Assembly (NCBI GenBank): GCA_963989245.1
Contig: OZ022351.1
Location: 15,883,188-15,947,187 of the forward strand
Direction: 5' to 3'
Source of the DNA: Nansenia antarctica
Lineage: Eukaryota > Chordata > Actinopteri > Argentiniformes > Microstomatidae
Length of the DNA stretch: 64,000 nt
The notes under the pieces were generated by a model. The model was not told where the DNA came from, did no database searches, and saw only the letters and a program-made list of their open reading frames with translations. Position 1 is the stretch's first letter; the number at the start of each line of letters is the position of its first letter. The position numbers and the translations under genes were made by a program. Shown piece after piece: positions 46,223 to 58,600 of the stretch.

Positions 46223-46704
46223 TAGGGATGCTCCGATCTGGATTTTTGGGGCCGATACCGATCACCGATTTTCTTCCTCAAGATCAACCGATACCGATAC
46301 CGATACCGATTGTTTTAAAAATACATAACTGTAGGCTTACTGACTGGATAGCCTACATATGTTTTGCTTTTTAGACAAACGTTTTGATCCATTAGGCACC
46401 AAGCAAACGCAGACCCATTTTTATGGCATAGTAAAGGTCTGGCCTATCACCCAGTTAGGGCCTGAAGCCCAAGTCAGTCGATATGGCTGTATAAAAGACA
46501 TCATAAACGTGGCCTTCATGGTTTACATACTGTTACGTCCTCCTATGTTTTCTGTTCAGTTATCTGTCTTCCCCAGGAAAGGGAAAAAAAAAAAAAAAAA
46601 AAAAACGGTTTTTGCGATCGGCCATTTTTGCCGATCACCGATCGAGTCATTTGGAGTGAAATCGGCCGATTTAAATCGGTGGCCGATAAATCGGAGCATC
46701 CCTA
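46223..46704. mobile_element. hAT MITE, 482 bp (unit 2 only)
   Basis: Perfect 15-bp TIRs: tagggatgctccgat and atcggagcatcccta. Target duplication of 8 bp, acaacaac, although it lies in a CAA repeat. The interior is rich in ccgat/atcgg inverted words and has a long A run near 46,578-46,600. No transposase. Unit 1 has the empty site at about 29,350. Confidence 0.9.
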
Positions 46705-48173
46705 ACAACAACAACAACGAGCATCTTTTCAGTTCAGATCAGAGTAATTCCCTAATTTGGTCCTTTTCCATCAACCAAGTTATTGCTGGAGATCCTTCAA
46801 AAGAATATGCATACACAGCTTATACAGTACACTTGCTGATAGCCCCACTTCCTGTGGTAGAAAGTGTAGAGTCTTGTGGTGGATACTAAAGCCCCTCAGC
46901 TACTTCAGGCCTTTTCAGTTGTGCAACTGCCTCTGCTGTTGCAACCTCCACAACGGTACCTAATCAAACAGTAAAGTCTCTTTCCAAACCGTCCAGTGAC
47001 TCCATCTACCTTGAAAACGCATTCAAATACATTCAGTGAGAATCAATCTGCTGGTTTCTTTTATCGATTCGAATAGAAATAAGTACAAGGGTCTGCAAAA
47101 CGAAGGAAAGATCCATCGCTATCCCCCCGGAAAATTATAACTCAGCCCCGAATTAGAGCAGGATGATGACATGGAGATGCTTCAAACAATACAACATCCC
47201 CCCTAAACTGTCCTTTGCCTATTAGTGCAACAGACTACAAGTCAAATAAATAGCATGCCAGTCACAAACACAGCGTAACATCTGGTCCGGTGAGTGGGTG
47301 GGGTGGGTGACATCCTGAATGAACTCAGTGATAAGAGAGCGTACGATACATAGTATCGTCTTTTTGAGGCGTAGCTTGACGTGAGAGCGAGGTCGCCCGT
47401 CGACTTTCCTGACATCTTGTATTGCAACATGTAGCAGCATGCAAAGTAGTGGTAAGAGCGTCCGAACCTACGTACTACGACAACCTGAGTGTTAGGGGGT
47501 TCACGTCCCTTGAGGACACTGTCGTCGTACCCTACCTTAAGGTACTGCCCCCCTCCCCCCCCACAAATGGCTCAAATAAACAGGCAGTGAAAGCGAAAAG
47601 AAAATGTGTCTCAAATGACACCCTGTGTCCCGCTACGTCTGACTAGAGCCACCGACAGCTTTGGCCTAATACAGTGTGGCTTCCAGACGAAGCCACGAGC
47701 GAACGAGCGTCGGTAATGACACGTTAGTAATTCTAGGCTGCTATCTGCATCGACTTGCAATGGATACTTTGGAATGAGAATGAGAGCGAGAGAGACGATT
47801 GAATTCAGGGTAAGAACGTACCCTTTGTGATATTGCCAACAATTTGGGCATTGTAGGCGTGAAAGCGAGCCTTCCAGGCCAATTCTGAGAATCGTGGCCA
47901 ATTGTCAGAGGTAAATGCAAATACAGTGTAACAAGTCCAACCTTTAGAACAGTAACAATCCCATTCACACCCACCCAGCCACCCACCCACCCCCACAAAA
48001 GGCCCACTACAGCTTAGAAACATGCAGATGTGTATAAATAACCAACATATTATTTTCTACAGAAACACCTCTATGAAAACACTGACTTATTTCACCAGAA
48101 TGAGTTCACTACAAAAGTGCACCTCGCTTCTCTTGGCCAGATAGTGTCAGTCCCCTGTTGAGCCTAACACTAA
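46705..48173. other. Duplicated region, no gene seen
   Basis: Matches 29,340-30,800 of unit 1. Contains no recognisable exon. Confidence 0.5.
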
Positions 48174-48175
48174 AG

Positions 48176-49510
48176 CCCAGTTTATGCTTCTGCGTAAAAT
48201 CGACGGCGTAGGCGACGGCGTAGGCTACGGCGTAGCTTGCGTAGCCTTGCGTAGGCTACGGCGTAGATTGACGCGCACCTCTCCAAAAATGTAAGTACGC
48301 GGCAGTGCCTACGCAACCGTAAGCTCTGTGATTGGTCCGCTTGGTAGCACATGATTACGACATGAGACTCTCTCGTTGGCCAAAATGCGGAAGCCATGAC
48401 AGAAATGTCATTTACTTTTTCTGTAATTACTTATTAATAAAGATTTGAAAAATTATGATAACCATCGTATTATCTTAGTTTAATGTCATTTCAATGCATC
48501 ATAGAACTTTTATTTACAACAAGCATAACAACAAAAAGATCGCTATTATGCCGCTTTGAGTACACCGTTCCAACGGAGCGCCCTATGGAAGCGTCAGGCA
48601 CAGCCTTCCTATAAGGAGCGCGATTCACATTTACGAGATGTACAATCCTGTTTATTTAGAAATAAATGATTAGTTACAGGGAGCCCCATGGCTGTTCGTT
48701 GGGTTTAAATTATATTTATGATAGACATATTTAATGTTAAGTTATCTATAAGAACTGTGATTGGTCCGCTTGGTAGCGTCACATTCCGACTCTCTCGTAA
48801 ATGCGGAAGTCATGACAGAAATGTCATTTACCTTTTCTGTAATTACTTATTAATAAAGATTTGAAAAATTATGATAACCATCGTATTATCTTAGTTTAAT
48901 GTCATTTCAATGCATCATAGAACTTTTATTTACAACAAGCATAACAACAAAAAGATCGCTATTATGCCGCTTTGAGTACACCGTTTCAACGGAGCGCCCT
49001 ATGGAAGCGTCAGGCACAGCCTTCCTATAAGGAGCGCGATTCACATTTACGAGATGTACAATCCTGTTTATTTAGAAATAAATGATTAGTTACAGGGAGC
49101 CCCATGGCTGTTCGTTGGGTTTAAATTATATTTATGATTAAAGACATATTTAATGTTAAGTTATCTATAAGAACTGTGATTGGTCCGCTTGGTAGCGTCA
49201 CATTCCGACTCTCTCGTAAATGCGGAAGTCATGACAGAAATGTCATTTACCTTTTCTGTAATTACTTATTAATAAAGATTTGAAAATGTATGATAACCAT
49301 CTTATTATCTTAGTTTACTGTCATTTCAATGCATTATAGACATTTTCTTTACAACAAGCATAACAAAAATACGTTTTTTCATCGCTATTATGCCGCTATG
49401 AGTACACCGACCAACGCGACGCGGTCCGCGGACCAACGTAGAACTATAAACTTGGAGAGCCCTCGCGTAGGCTACGGCGTAAATTCGACGCAGGAGTATA
49501 AATCAGGCTT
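48176..49510. mobile_element. TIR DNA element with internal triplication (unit 2 only)
   Basis: The left end agtttatgcttctgcgt pairs imperfectly with the right end acgcaggagtataaatca. The flanking aag/taa suggests a 3-bp duplication, as in PIF/Harbinger elements (tentative). The interior holds three direct repeats of about 425 bp, beginning gtgattggtccgcttggtag near 48,329, 48,755 and 49,180, plus gcgtaggctacggcgta motifs at both ends. No transposase ORF. Unit 1 has the empty site at about 30,812. Confidence 0.75.
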
Positions 49511-49623
49511 AAGACCACGCTATTGACTGACCGAAGGCAGACCTGACCTGAACATAGGGTATGGCTATCTGATACATTTGCTACTGCCCCATAGGAGCAG
49601 TCAAGACAACCATTAGCATTGAT

Positions 49624-49758
49624 ACATGACCTGATATACCCTCCTTACATTTCCCACGTCCCCACAGAGCGAGCCCACGTGGGGCCCGAGAGGGAGAGAA
49701 GTCCTCGGTAGCTTGGCCCACTCCCTCCTTTTTGGCTGGTGGTTCGAGAGGGTGGTGG

Positions 49759-49813
<55 letters not shown>

Positions 49814-49863
49814 GGAACGGTCCACTGCGTACAGAGGGGGGGGGTGGGTGGGTGGGTAGGTAG
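49624..49863. mobile_element. 240-bp insertion with (TA)n (unit 2 only)
   Basis: Absent from unit 1 (gcattgat|aaagatcccc). It contains a TA run at about 49,760-49,812 and a ggtgggtgggtgggtagg end. It lies about 20 bp beyond the rce1 stop codon, in the presumed 3' UTR. No TIRs or known tail were recognised, so the type is open. Confidence 0.6.
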
Positions 49864-49884
49864 GATCCCCATAAGACGTGCAAA

Positions 49885-50111
49885 TCAGAAGCAGAGAGAG
49901 CTAGGCGAGGTGGCCAGGGTGCAGACGGGCGTGGGGAGGCCGTAGAAGAGGGGGTTGGTCAGGGGGAAGAGGAGCAGGAAGAAGAGCAGCACCCCCAGCA
50001 GGTAGCAGAAGAGGACGGTGAGGTGGTGGGGGTGCTCCAGGGCCGTGCCCAGGGCGGGGAAGCCCATGTAGTTGCAGAAGGAGTGGCACAGCACCGGCCC
50101 CACCAGGTGAC
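49885..50111 (-). CDS. rce1: rce1 copy 2 exon 8 (C-terminus)
   Basis: This encodes HLVGPVLCHSFCNYMGFPAL followed by the membrane segment LTVLFCYLLGVLLFFLLLF and the end ATSPSSLCF, stop TGA. It holds the second catalytic His (HSF) and the Asn (CNYM). Acceptor ccctcag. Confidence 0.93.
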
Positions 50112-52607
50112 CTGAGGGCAGACAAGTAAGAGGTTGTTATCGACGGGCAGGGGTAGACATGACAGGTTGCGGACACATTCAAGTCCACCTCTTATGGATC
50201 TACCCATCCAGAGGTTTTCATTGGTTTAACTTCATTTAGACTGAATGTTGAATGAAGACCCCACGGAGCTAAAATACAGATATAGGGCTCCAATTTGGTT
50301 CCGCTAAAGAGTGCTCCGCTAAACACTCACACTCAGGGTGGTTTTCAGACCCGCGCTAGCAGAGTTGCAAGCGTCATCTGAGGTTTGAGCGCTCTTTCCT
50401 ATTTTCCAAAGTGAGTGAAGTCACCTCTGCGCTCCACCCGTGCCTGGCTCGCAGAGAGGGGTGTGTCATCTTCTCAAAATATGCTAATACGATATTCGCA
50501 CCTCACGCGTCGATTTTCCTAAATACATAAGCACACACACCCCTGGACAAGTTGCACCAGGGGAGGATGTTAACCTGTTAAAGATCCTGTATACTTAAAC
50601 TAAAACACCTACCCAAGGTATACCCAAAGTAAATAGTTCTACTGAAACTGTGAACTGAAACTGAAAAGGATACGTGGCAGATGATGCATGTTTGACGCAT
50701 CATTTGAAATCCAGTCCAGCAATCCGTGGGAGGTTTTTGATGGAAAAAAAGTAGCTTGGCCTAAATATTTCACTGGATTGTCTCAGACCTTTGGCAATGT
50801 AAACAGACCGTTGTTATCGATCGGTGGTCGATCGGTGAACGTTATCGATCGGTGGTCACCTATGAGGCTTCTCTATGAGTTTTATCAAATTTGTCAGGGT
50901 ACTTTGTTTGTTGGTGGTCTGACAGTGACGTCGATTGTGCCTGCTGTTGTGATTGTATCTTGAGATGGATTATTTGGCTCGAAGCACAAGAGTCATAGCT
51001 TTGAGATGATGTAACGCATGAATACCTACGTAAACATAGGAAGCGTGTTCAGGGCAAGACAATTTGCATGAGCGCAATAGCGCTAGTGCTTAACAGGCCA
51101 TGGATCATACAGGGGGGAAAATTGCATTTTTGTTGCTTTATCACCAGACAAAGACGCTTACACAGAAAACTGAATGTACAGGACCCATTACAGTTGTGTA
51201 GATGCTAGGTGCTTTAGATGCTACTGATGAGTTCTTGCAGCATTTGATAGCCATTTTGCCATGTAGGCGTTATGTTTTATAGCCATCTTTGATGCAGTAG
51301 AATTAGCTTTTGGTTTTGAGAAGGAGGACAATGGACAATGCCTATATTCATACTAAGTTTACTGCCCTGCCTATATTGGTACTAACAGGGGTGCAAACAG
51401 GTGATGGCCCAAAAAGGTGACACATTTTTTTGTGGCTAACCTTAGGGGGGGGGGGGGGGGATAGCGCTAGCACTAATGGTGTTAAATAGATATCGCTAGC
51501 ACTAACGGTGGTCTAACAATGATGCGTGTGTAAGTAGCAGCAGCCCTGACCTCAACACCTGCAGAATTACTTCTAAAACAGTTTACCGTGACTGTGTTCT
51601 CTATGCTGTCTGGAACTGTACCTAGCTCCCTGAAGCTAAACATTATTTCAACTGCAGCAGAGTTTAGCAGACAGGGAGATTAGCTAGCTTGTGCATCATT
51701 TGACATGGATGAGACTTAGACCCCCCCCCCCCCCCCCCACCACACCCAAAACATTTTTTTTTTTGCAGATCTACACAATTCACATGGATGACCTATTTTG
51801 AGATAAAAACGGCTAATTTAGCAGAAAAGTGACACGTTTGCACCCCTGACTAAGTTTACTGCCCTGCCTATATTGGCACTAAGTTTATGTTGGTCGGGGC
51901 AGACACACTCTGCAGTGACAACAAAATACCAGAACGGTCTTTGAACGTGATTTTAGTGTTGCGCGGCGCTCTTTAGCAAAGGCACATTGGATCCCATAGT
52001 GTGTAGAGTTGACAGCATGCTGTCGATGCTAGCATAGAGACAAGGCGATTGCACTTGGGTAGCTCGGAGCTCCACGTTGGTGTCTGACGGGGCGAGGCGC
52101 TCACCTGTTCTGATGAAGATGAAGGCGGTGTACGCCCCGAAGACGGCTGTGTAGGAGAACTGGAACGCTGCAACGCAAACACATACGACATTAGTCATCG
52201 TTACTTGATGCCATAGCTCCTAATGTTCCATGGTGAGGAGACACAAGAAGGTTATTAAGTCATTGATGCCAGGGGTACAGTGGTTTTAGTTCACCGTGGA
52301 CATTTACCTGCAGAGAGGAAGATCCCAGACACAGTGCCCTGTCTGAAACGCAGCAGCTCGATCACATGATGAAAGTGGGCTGTGAAGACACACGACAACA
52401 GTTGGTAAAGTCACCCACGTACCGTCAGTCAACACAACATGTCATGTTAAGGGATGGTTCTCATGACCCTCAGTTGAAAATGTGTATCCGCTAGAGGGGT
52501 GACCTAGTCAGGGCTTGACATTAAGCTTTTTCAGGTACGTGCCCTTCGGACAAGTGAACTTATCTTTTACTTGGCCGAGAGCTCAAGTTACTTGTCCAAA
52601 TATGACG

Positions 52608-52640
<33 letters not shown>

Positions 52641-55600
52641 TGTCTGTCTACTAACACACTACAACCCAGTAATACATTACATTAAATTCCACCGACACAT
52701 TGTTTGACATGGCAGCATACATTGACAAGGCAGCTACATTGACAAGGCAGCATACATTGACATGGCAGCATACATTGACAAGGCAGCATACATTGACAAG
52801 GCAGCATACATTGACAAGGCAGCATATATTGACATGGCAGCATACATTGACAAGGCAGCTACATTGACAAGGCAGCATACATTGACACGGCAGCTACTTT
52901 GACAAAGCAGCTACATTGACAAGGCAGCTACATTGACAAGGCAGCTACATTGACAAGGCAGCATACATTGACAAGGCAGCATACATTGACAAGGCAGCAT
53001 ACATTGACAAGGCAGCATACATTGACAAGGCAGCTACATTGACATGGCAGCTACATTGACATGGCATTGGCAGCATATATTGACATGGCAGCATACATTG
53101 ACACGGCAGCATACATTGACACGGCAGCATACATTGACACGGCAGCATACATTGACAAGGCAGCATACATTGACAAGGCAGCATACATTGACAAGGCAGC
53201 ATACATTGACAAGGCAGCATACATTGACAAGGCAGCTACATTGACAAGGCAGCATACATTGACAAGGCAGCTACAAGGCAGCATACATTGACATGGCAGC
53301 TACAAGGCAGAATACATTGACATGGCAGCATACATTGACAAGGCAGCATACATTGACAAGGCAGCATACATTGACAAGGCAGCATACATTGACACGGCAG
53401 CATAAATTGACATGGCAGCATACATTGACATGGCAGCATACATTGACAAGGCAGCATACATTGACAAGGCAGCAGACATTGACATGGCAGTATAAACTGA
53501 CATGGCAGCATACATTGACAAGGCAGCATACATTGACAAGGCGGTATACATTGGCAGAACACCGGCAATGGTGCTGGTGTTTCTTCCGATAGGGTATTTA
53601 TTTCAGCACTCTGGAAAACATGTATACGAGTATTCGAACAGTAAAAAACATTTCAAACGCCCGTCCGTCGTATCCAGAGGTATAAATCGACACACAGATC
53701 CTCCTCAGCAGCAATAACACCCCACACACCCCCCATCCGACGGGCAGCGCGGTCGACTCACCCACTCCGAAGAAGAGCGGGCAGGTGAAGATGGCGGTGG
53801 AGGGGCTGGCGCAGGGCACCAGCATGGGCAGCATGCAGGCGCGGAACACCAGCTCCTCCGTCAGGGGGGCCACCACCTGGTTCCTCAGCCAGCGCATGTC
53901 GCTCACACACAGAGCCCAGAACCACGGGTCTGACAAGGGGACACACGGAGAGAGGGAGAGAGCGTCAGAGAGATGTCTGTATGATCACACCACACAATGA
54001 ATAGGCACGTGTACTATTGACACTTTTTTTTTAAATATTGAACTACGTCTTAGTGCCTTATTGTCTGCAAATTTGTCTGGATACTGGTAATTGTATCCTG
54101 TCTTTAGTTGTCACTTTTTTTTATCTGGAATGATGCCTATTGTCTTATTGTCTTTGTGCTGCGATGTCAGGAACCGAAGCCTAAAGGATTTTACTCTCTT
54201 ACACTTGTGTAATGTGACGTAACACTAAAAGTAGGAAGTTGAAACTAGGCAGGCCCACGTCTCTGCTCCCTCACCAAAGGCCACGCGTATGCCGTCCATG
54301 AAGCCCCAGGGACAGTCCATAGCCAGCTGGATGAGAGGGCCGAGGAACAGCACCTGAATGAATGAATGAATGAATGGTCGTTATTGTCATTAATACAGTA
54401 CAGGTACCATACAACGAAATTTAGGAGGGGGGGCTCCCCTGGTGCTTGGAAAAAAGACTAAAAAACAAGAGGTCCACGGGTAAAATAAAAAAGGGAAAAG
54501 AGCTGGTTTACATAAATAAAGGCTATGTACACTATCTACTATACTATACAATAAAACACTGTGCTGTACTCTATGCTATGCTATAAATATCCTAACTTTT
54601 CCTGTATCTGAACCTTATGTACACAAGGGTTGTCATATTGCACTGACAAGAGGAGCGCACGAGATAGAACACCACTCAACCTTTGTTGTTATTATGTTGT
54701 CTTATAATACTAGAACAGTCTCAGTGCCTATGACTCAAAAATATGTTGACACCAGCATTTTAGCATTTAGATCTCCTCAAATCCCTGAAAACATAACGAC
54801 TCATGGCAACGAAGCTACAGCTCAAAATGTCATTTAAAAATACATCAAAGTCAAGTCTGTTACCATGGTGAGCAGCAGAGGCAGCAGGATGGCGGGGATC
54901 AGGCCCTCCAGGCGGATGCCCATCAGAGGCAGCAGCGAGGGGCCGGGCTGCCAATCAGAGGACAGGAGAGAGAGTCAACCCTGTTACCATCAACTGTCCA
55001 ATCAGAGCACAGGAGAGAGAGTCAACCCTGTTACCATCAACTGTCCAATCAGAGGACAGGAGAGAGAGTCAACCCTGTTACCATCAACTGTCCAATCAGA
55101 GGACAGGAGAGAGAGTCAACCCTGTTACCATCAACTGTCCAATCAGAGGACAGGAGAGAGAGTCAACCCTGTTACCATCAACTGTCCAATCAGAGGACAG
55201 GAGAGAGAGTCAATCCTGTTACCATCAACTGTCCAATCAGAGGACAGGAGAGAGAGTTAACCCCCTAAAGACATAAACTGGGCATTAATATTGGAATGCA
55301 TCAAGACTAGACAATACATTAGACCATCGTTTCTCAACGGGGGCGTTCAGACAACATCGGGGGGCCCTAAAACAAATATTTTTTAAAGGGGGGCGTTGAG
55401 GTGTTCTTGGGGGGCGTTCACGCATAAAGTATTTTTCTCATGAAAAACAGCTGTCAGCAGTGTTATTACGGGTACGTTCGTAAATGCACAAACGTTCAGT
55501 TCGCTCGGACAAACCGTCTTTTCAGTCAGAGCACCCATCTCTGAGCGCTCCGAACTTGGCCGGGCTCTGTGACGCAGACACATGTAGCGCAGCGCCCCAA

Positions 55601-58600
55601 AAAAATAAAAGTGAGTGTCATCAAGAAGATGGAGAAGCTAAAAACTCAGCTAGCAAAGGCAGAGCTTTTGATAGTTTCCAATGTGTCTGGGTAAGCTGCA
55701 TTGTAGAAGAATCTTGACAGTTCATGTACAGTGCAGAAATTGCAATACTGTGCTAGGCTACGATAGAAAGAACCCCGGTTCATCCCATCTGTAACGTCAT
55801 GTTGACTATGGATGCACCATAGCTAATGCTAGCACAAGCCAACTTTCAATGCCCAACTTCTATGAGTGTTTTCCTTGTAGGCTATGCTTGAGTGACATAT
55901 GTTTCAGTTTGTGGGCTCATTGTAATTGTTGGCTATAAGCGAAACATTTCTTATTTTAGTTGTGATACTCAGTCCATGTCCCCGCCAGTGACGTGCCAAA
56001 TACTCACTCCCGGCGTATACACACTACCCTCTGCGCTTATGCGTTTCGCTTCCTTTCAATACAGCTTATTTAATTTAGTTAAAATGAGTGCTAATGCCTA
56101 ATACCATACCACCATACCAGAACATCACAGCAGGAACAACAAGCGATCTCAAAAAAGCGATCGTATTGTAACCAGTCCGGAAAGCTCTCTGTCGCTTACC
56201 AATAATCGAACCTAGAGAAATCAGCTACGAATGTCCCCTCCCCTCGCAGGTTCATTACAGTATATTACATAAATGTATTAATGTTAAGTGTTGTTGTGGA
56301 TGTTATCCCTAGTGCCATTCTGAGGTTAGCATTGCGATGTGTTCGTCTTAACGTTTACAAACGATCACTTTTTTTGTGATATGTTGCTCCTCTTGTGATG
56401 TCCTGGAAACGAACACATAAGCACTCCGAACAGCTGTCAGCGTCTTTTGTTGCTATAGGAAACCACTACTCTGCTTGCGATTGATCAGCTGTCAGCAGTG
56501 TTATTACGGGTACGTTCGTAAATGCACGAACGGTCAGTTTGCTCGGGCAAAACCGTGTTTTCAGTGTTCAATGTTAGTTGTAATGTACAGTTTTGTAGCC
56601 TACTGTTTGTTCTGCACCGGACATGTGTGAAATCACTGCTGTGTTATTGTTATTCTGTGATATAACACAGAATATTAGTCAACATTAATATTCAGGGAAG
56701 AAAATAAGCCTACTTTTTTTGATGGGGGGCAGTAAGAGACCTGGATAATGTACAGGGGGGCGCTGGCCCAAAAAAGGTTGAGAACCACTGCATTAGACTA
56801 ACACTAAACAATTCATGAATTGTCTTGTCTAGGCCAGACCAGTGTTTTCTTGATGAGCTGTGCACAACGATCAGTTCTTCAGTGTAAGATAAGAGTTAGT
56901 GTTCTAACTCTTTAACGAGGTCACTCACCTTCACACCTGTGTATTCTTTCCATGCCCAGACGAAGACGGGCGACAGGGCCGACACGACCAGCACGCTGGT
57001 GAAGCGCCGCTTGATCACGGCCGGGTGGTCCCTAGAGGGTCAGCGCACACACACGTGACAGACACACAACACGTGTTCATTACTGACATTTCGGAAAACA
57101 AACCGAGAACCGGTGGTGGGACTGTCTGTCTGTCTGGTGGGACTGTCTGTCTGTCTGTCTGTCTGTCTGGTGGTGGGACTGTCTGTCTGTCTGTCTGTCT
57201 GTCTGGTGGGACTGTCTGTCTGGTGGGCAGGGGCGGAGCTAGAGTGTGGCACCCGCGATCTGATTGGCCCCCCTGTGTGCCCCCCCAATACCCATTGGGT
57301 GTTGAGTGCTGTCAATCAGTAAATACGTAGTGAAAGTTAAGACTCTCAAATTGAAGGAACAATTTGATTATTAGCAGAAGAAATATAATATCTGCAAAAG
57401 AATGATCACTTACCTCCCTTAAAATAAAATATGGAACATGGGATACAAGCCATTTTGAAAAAATGCGCCATGTGCCATAGCCATACCCACACAACGGTGA
57501 CATCATCAGAAAGCCCAGGATGTGCTCTGTACAGGACAATAGGACTCAAATAGATTGCATAAATGATGCTTGACTTAGAGATCTCAGACACATGTCCCCC
57601 ACAGAGGACAAAAAGGAATTGCTGGGTCTCTATATGCACCTTGCTTACAAGGTGAAAGAGTTAGGGTGTGTTCTCACTAGAACATTTGCTTCACTTGGAA
57701 TCTGAGTTTAGGATAAAATTAGCTTTGCTCTGCGTCGTTTGGAGCTGTGAGAACGCACATTCGAAGTCACTCCCGGAGCAAACAGCCGACGGATGCTTAC
57801 TTCGTTTACATAAAGGGCTGTGAGAACGCAAATCAATTATTTATGCAACAATGTTGCAAACTCATCCACTTGCTCTGGGTCATGATTCGGATTTTCATGT
57901 GAGAAGAGAACATGACATTAATGTAGCCAACAAAAAAACTATGAAGACATAGCCTAAATAATACACTGTGTAGCCTAACTGTTATGTAAGAAAAGTAACT
58001 GTTTCCACTTAGTAGTCTAGATGTTGTAGTCTAGATGTTGAAGAGAGAGGTGGGTGGCGGAATTCATTTTTGACCCCATAATGTTGCGGGGGTCGCTTTT
58101 GGCTGCCCCCCCTATTGAACTATAGTCCCCCCCTGTGTCCCCCGTCTGTCTGGTTGGACTGTCTGTCTGTCTGGTGGGACTGTCTGTCTGGTGACTGTCT
58201 GTCTGGTGACTGTCTGTCTGTCTGGTGACTGTCTGTCTGGTGGGACTGTCTGGTGGGACTGTCTGTCTGTTGGGACTGTCCGTCTGGTGGGACTGTCTGT
58301 CTGGTGACTGTCTGTCTGTCTGGTGGGACTGTCTGTCTGGTGGGACTGTCTGTCTGGTGACTGTCTGTCTGTCTGGTGACTGTCTGTCTGGTGGGACTGT
58401 CTGTCTGGTGACTGTCTGTCTGGTGACTGTCTGTCTGGTGGGACTGTCTGTCTGGTGACTGTCTGTCTGTCTGGTGACTGTCTGTCTGTCTGGTGACTGT
58501 CTGTCTGTCTGGTGGGACTGTCTGTCTGTCTGGTGGTGGGACTGTCTGTCTGTCTGGTGGCTGTCTGTCTGGTGACTGTCTGTCTGGTGACTGTCTGTCT

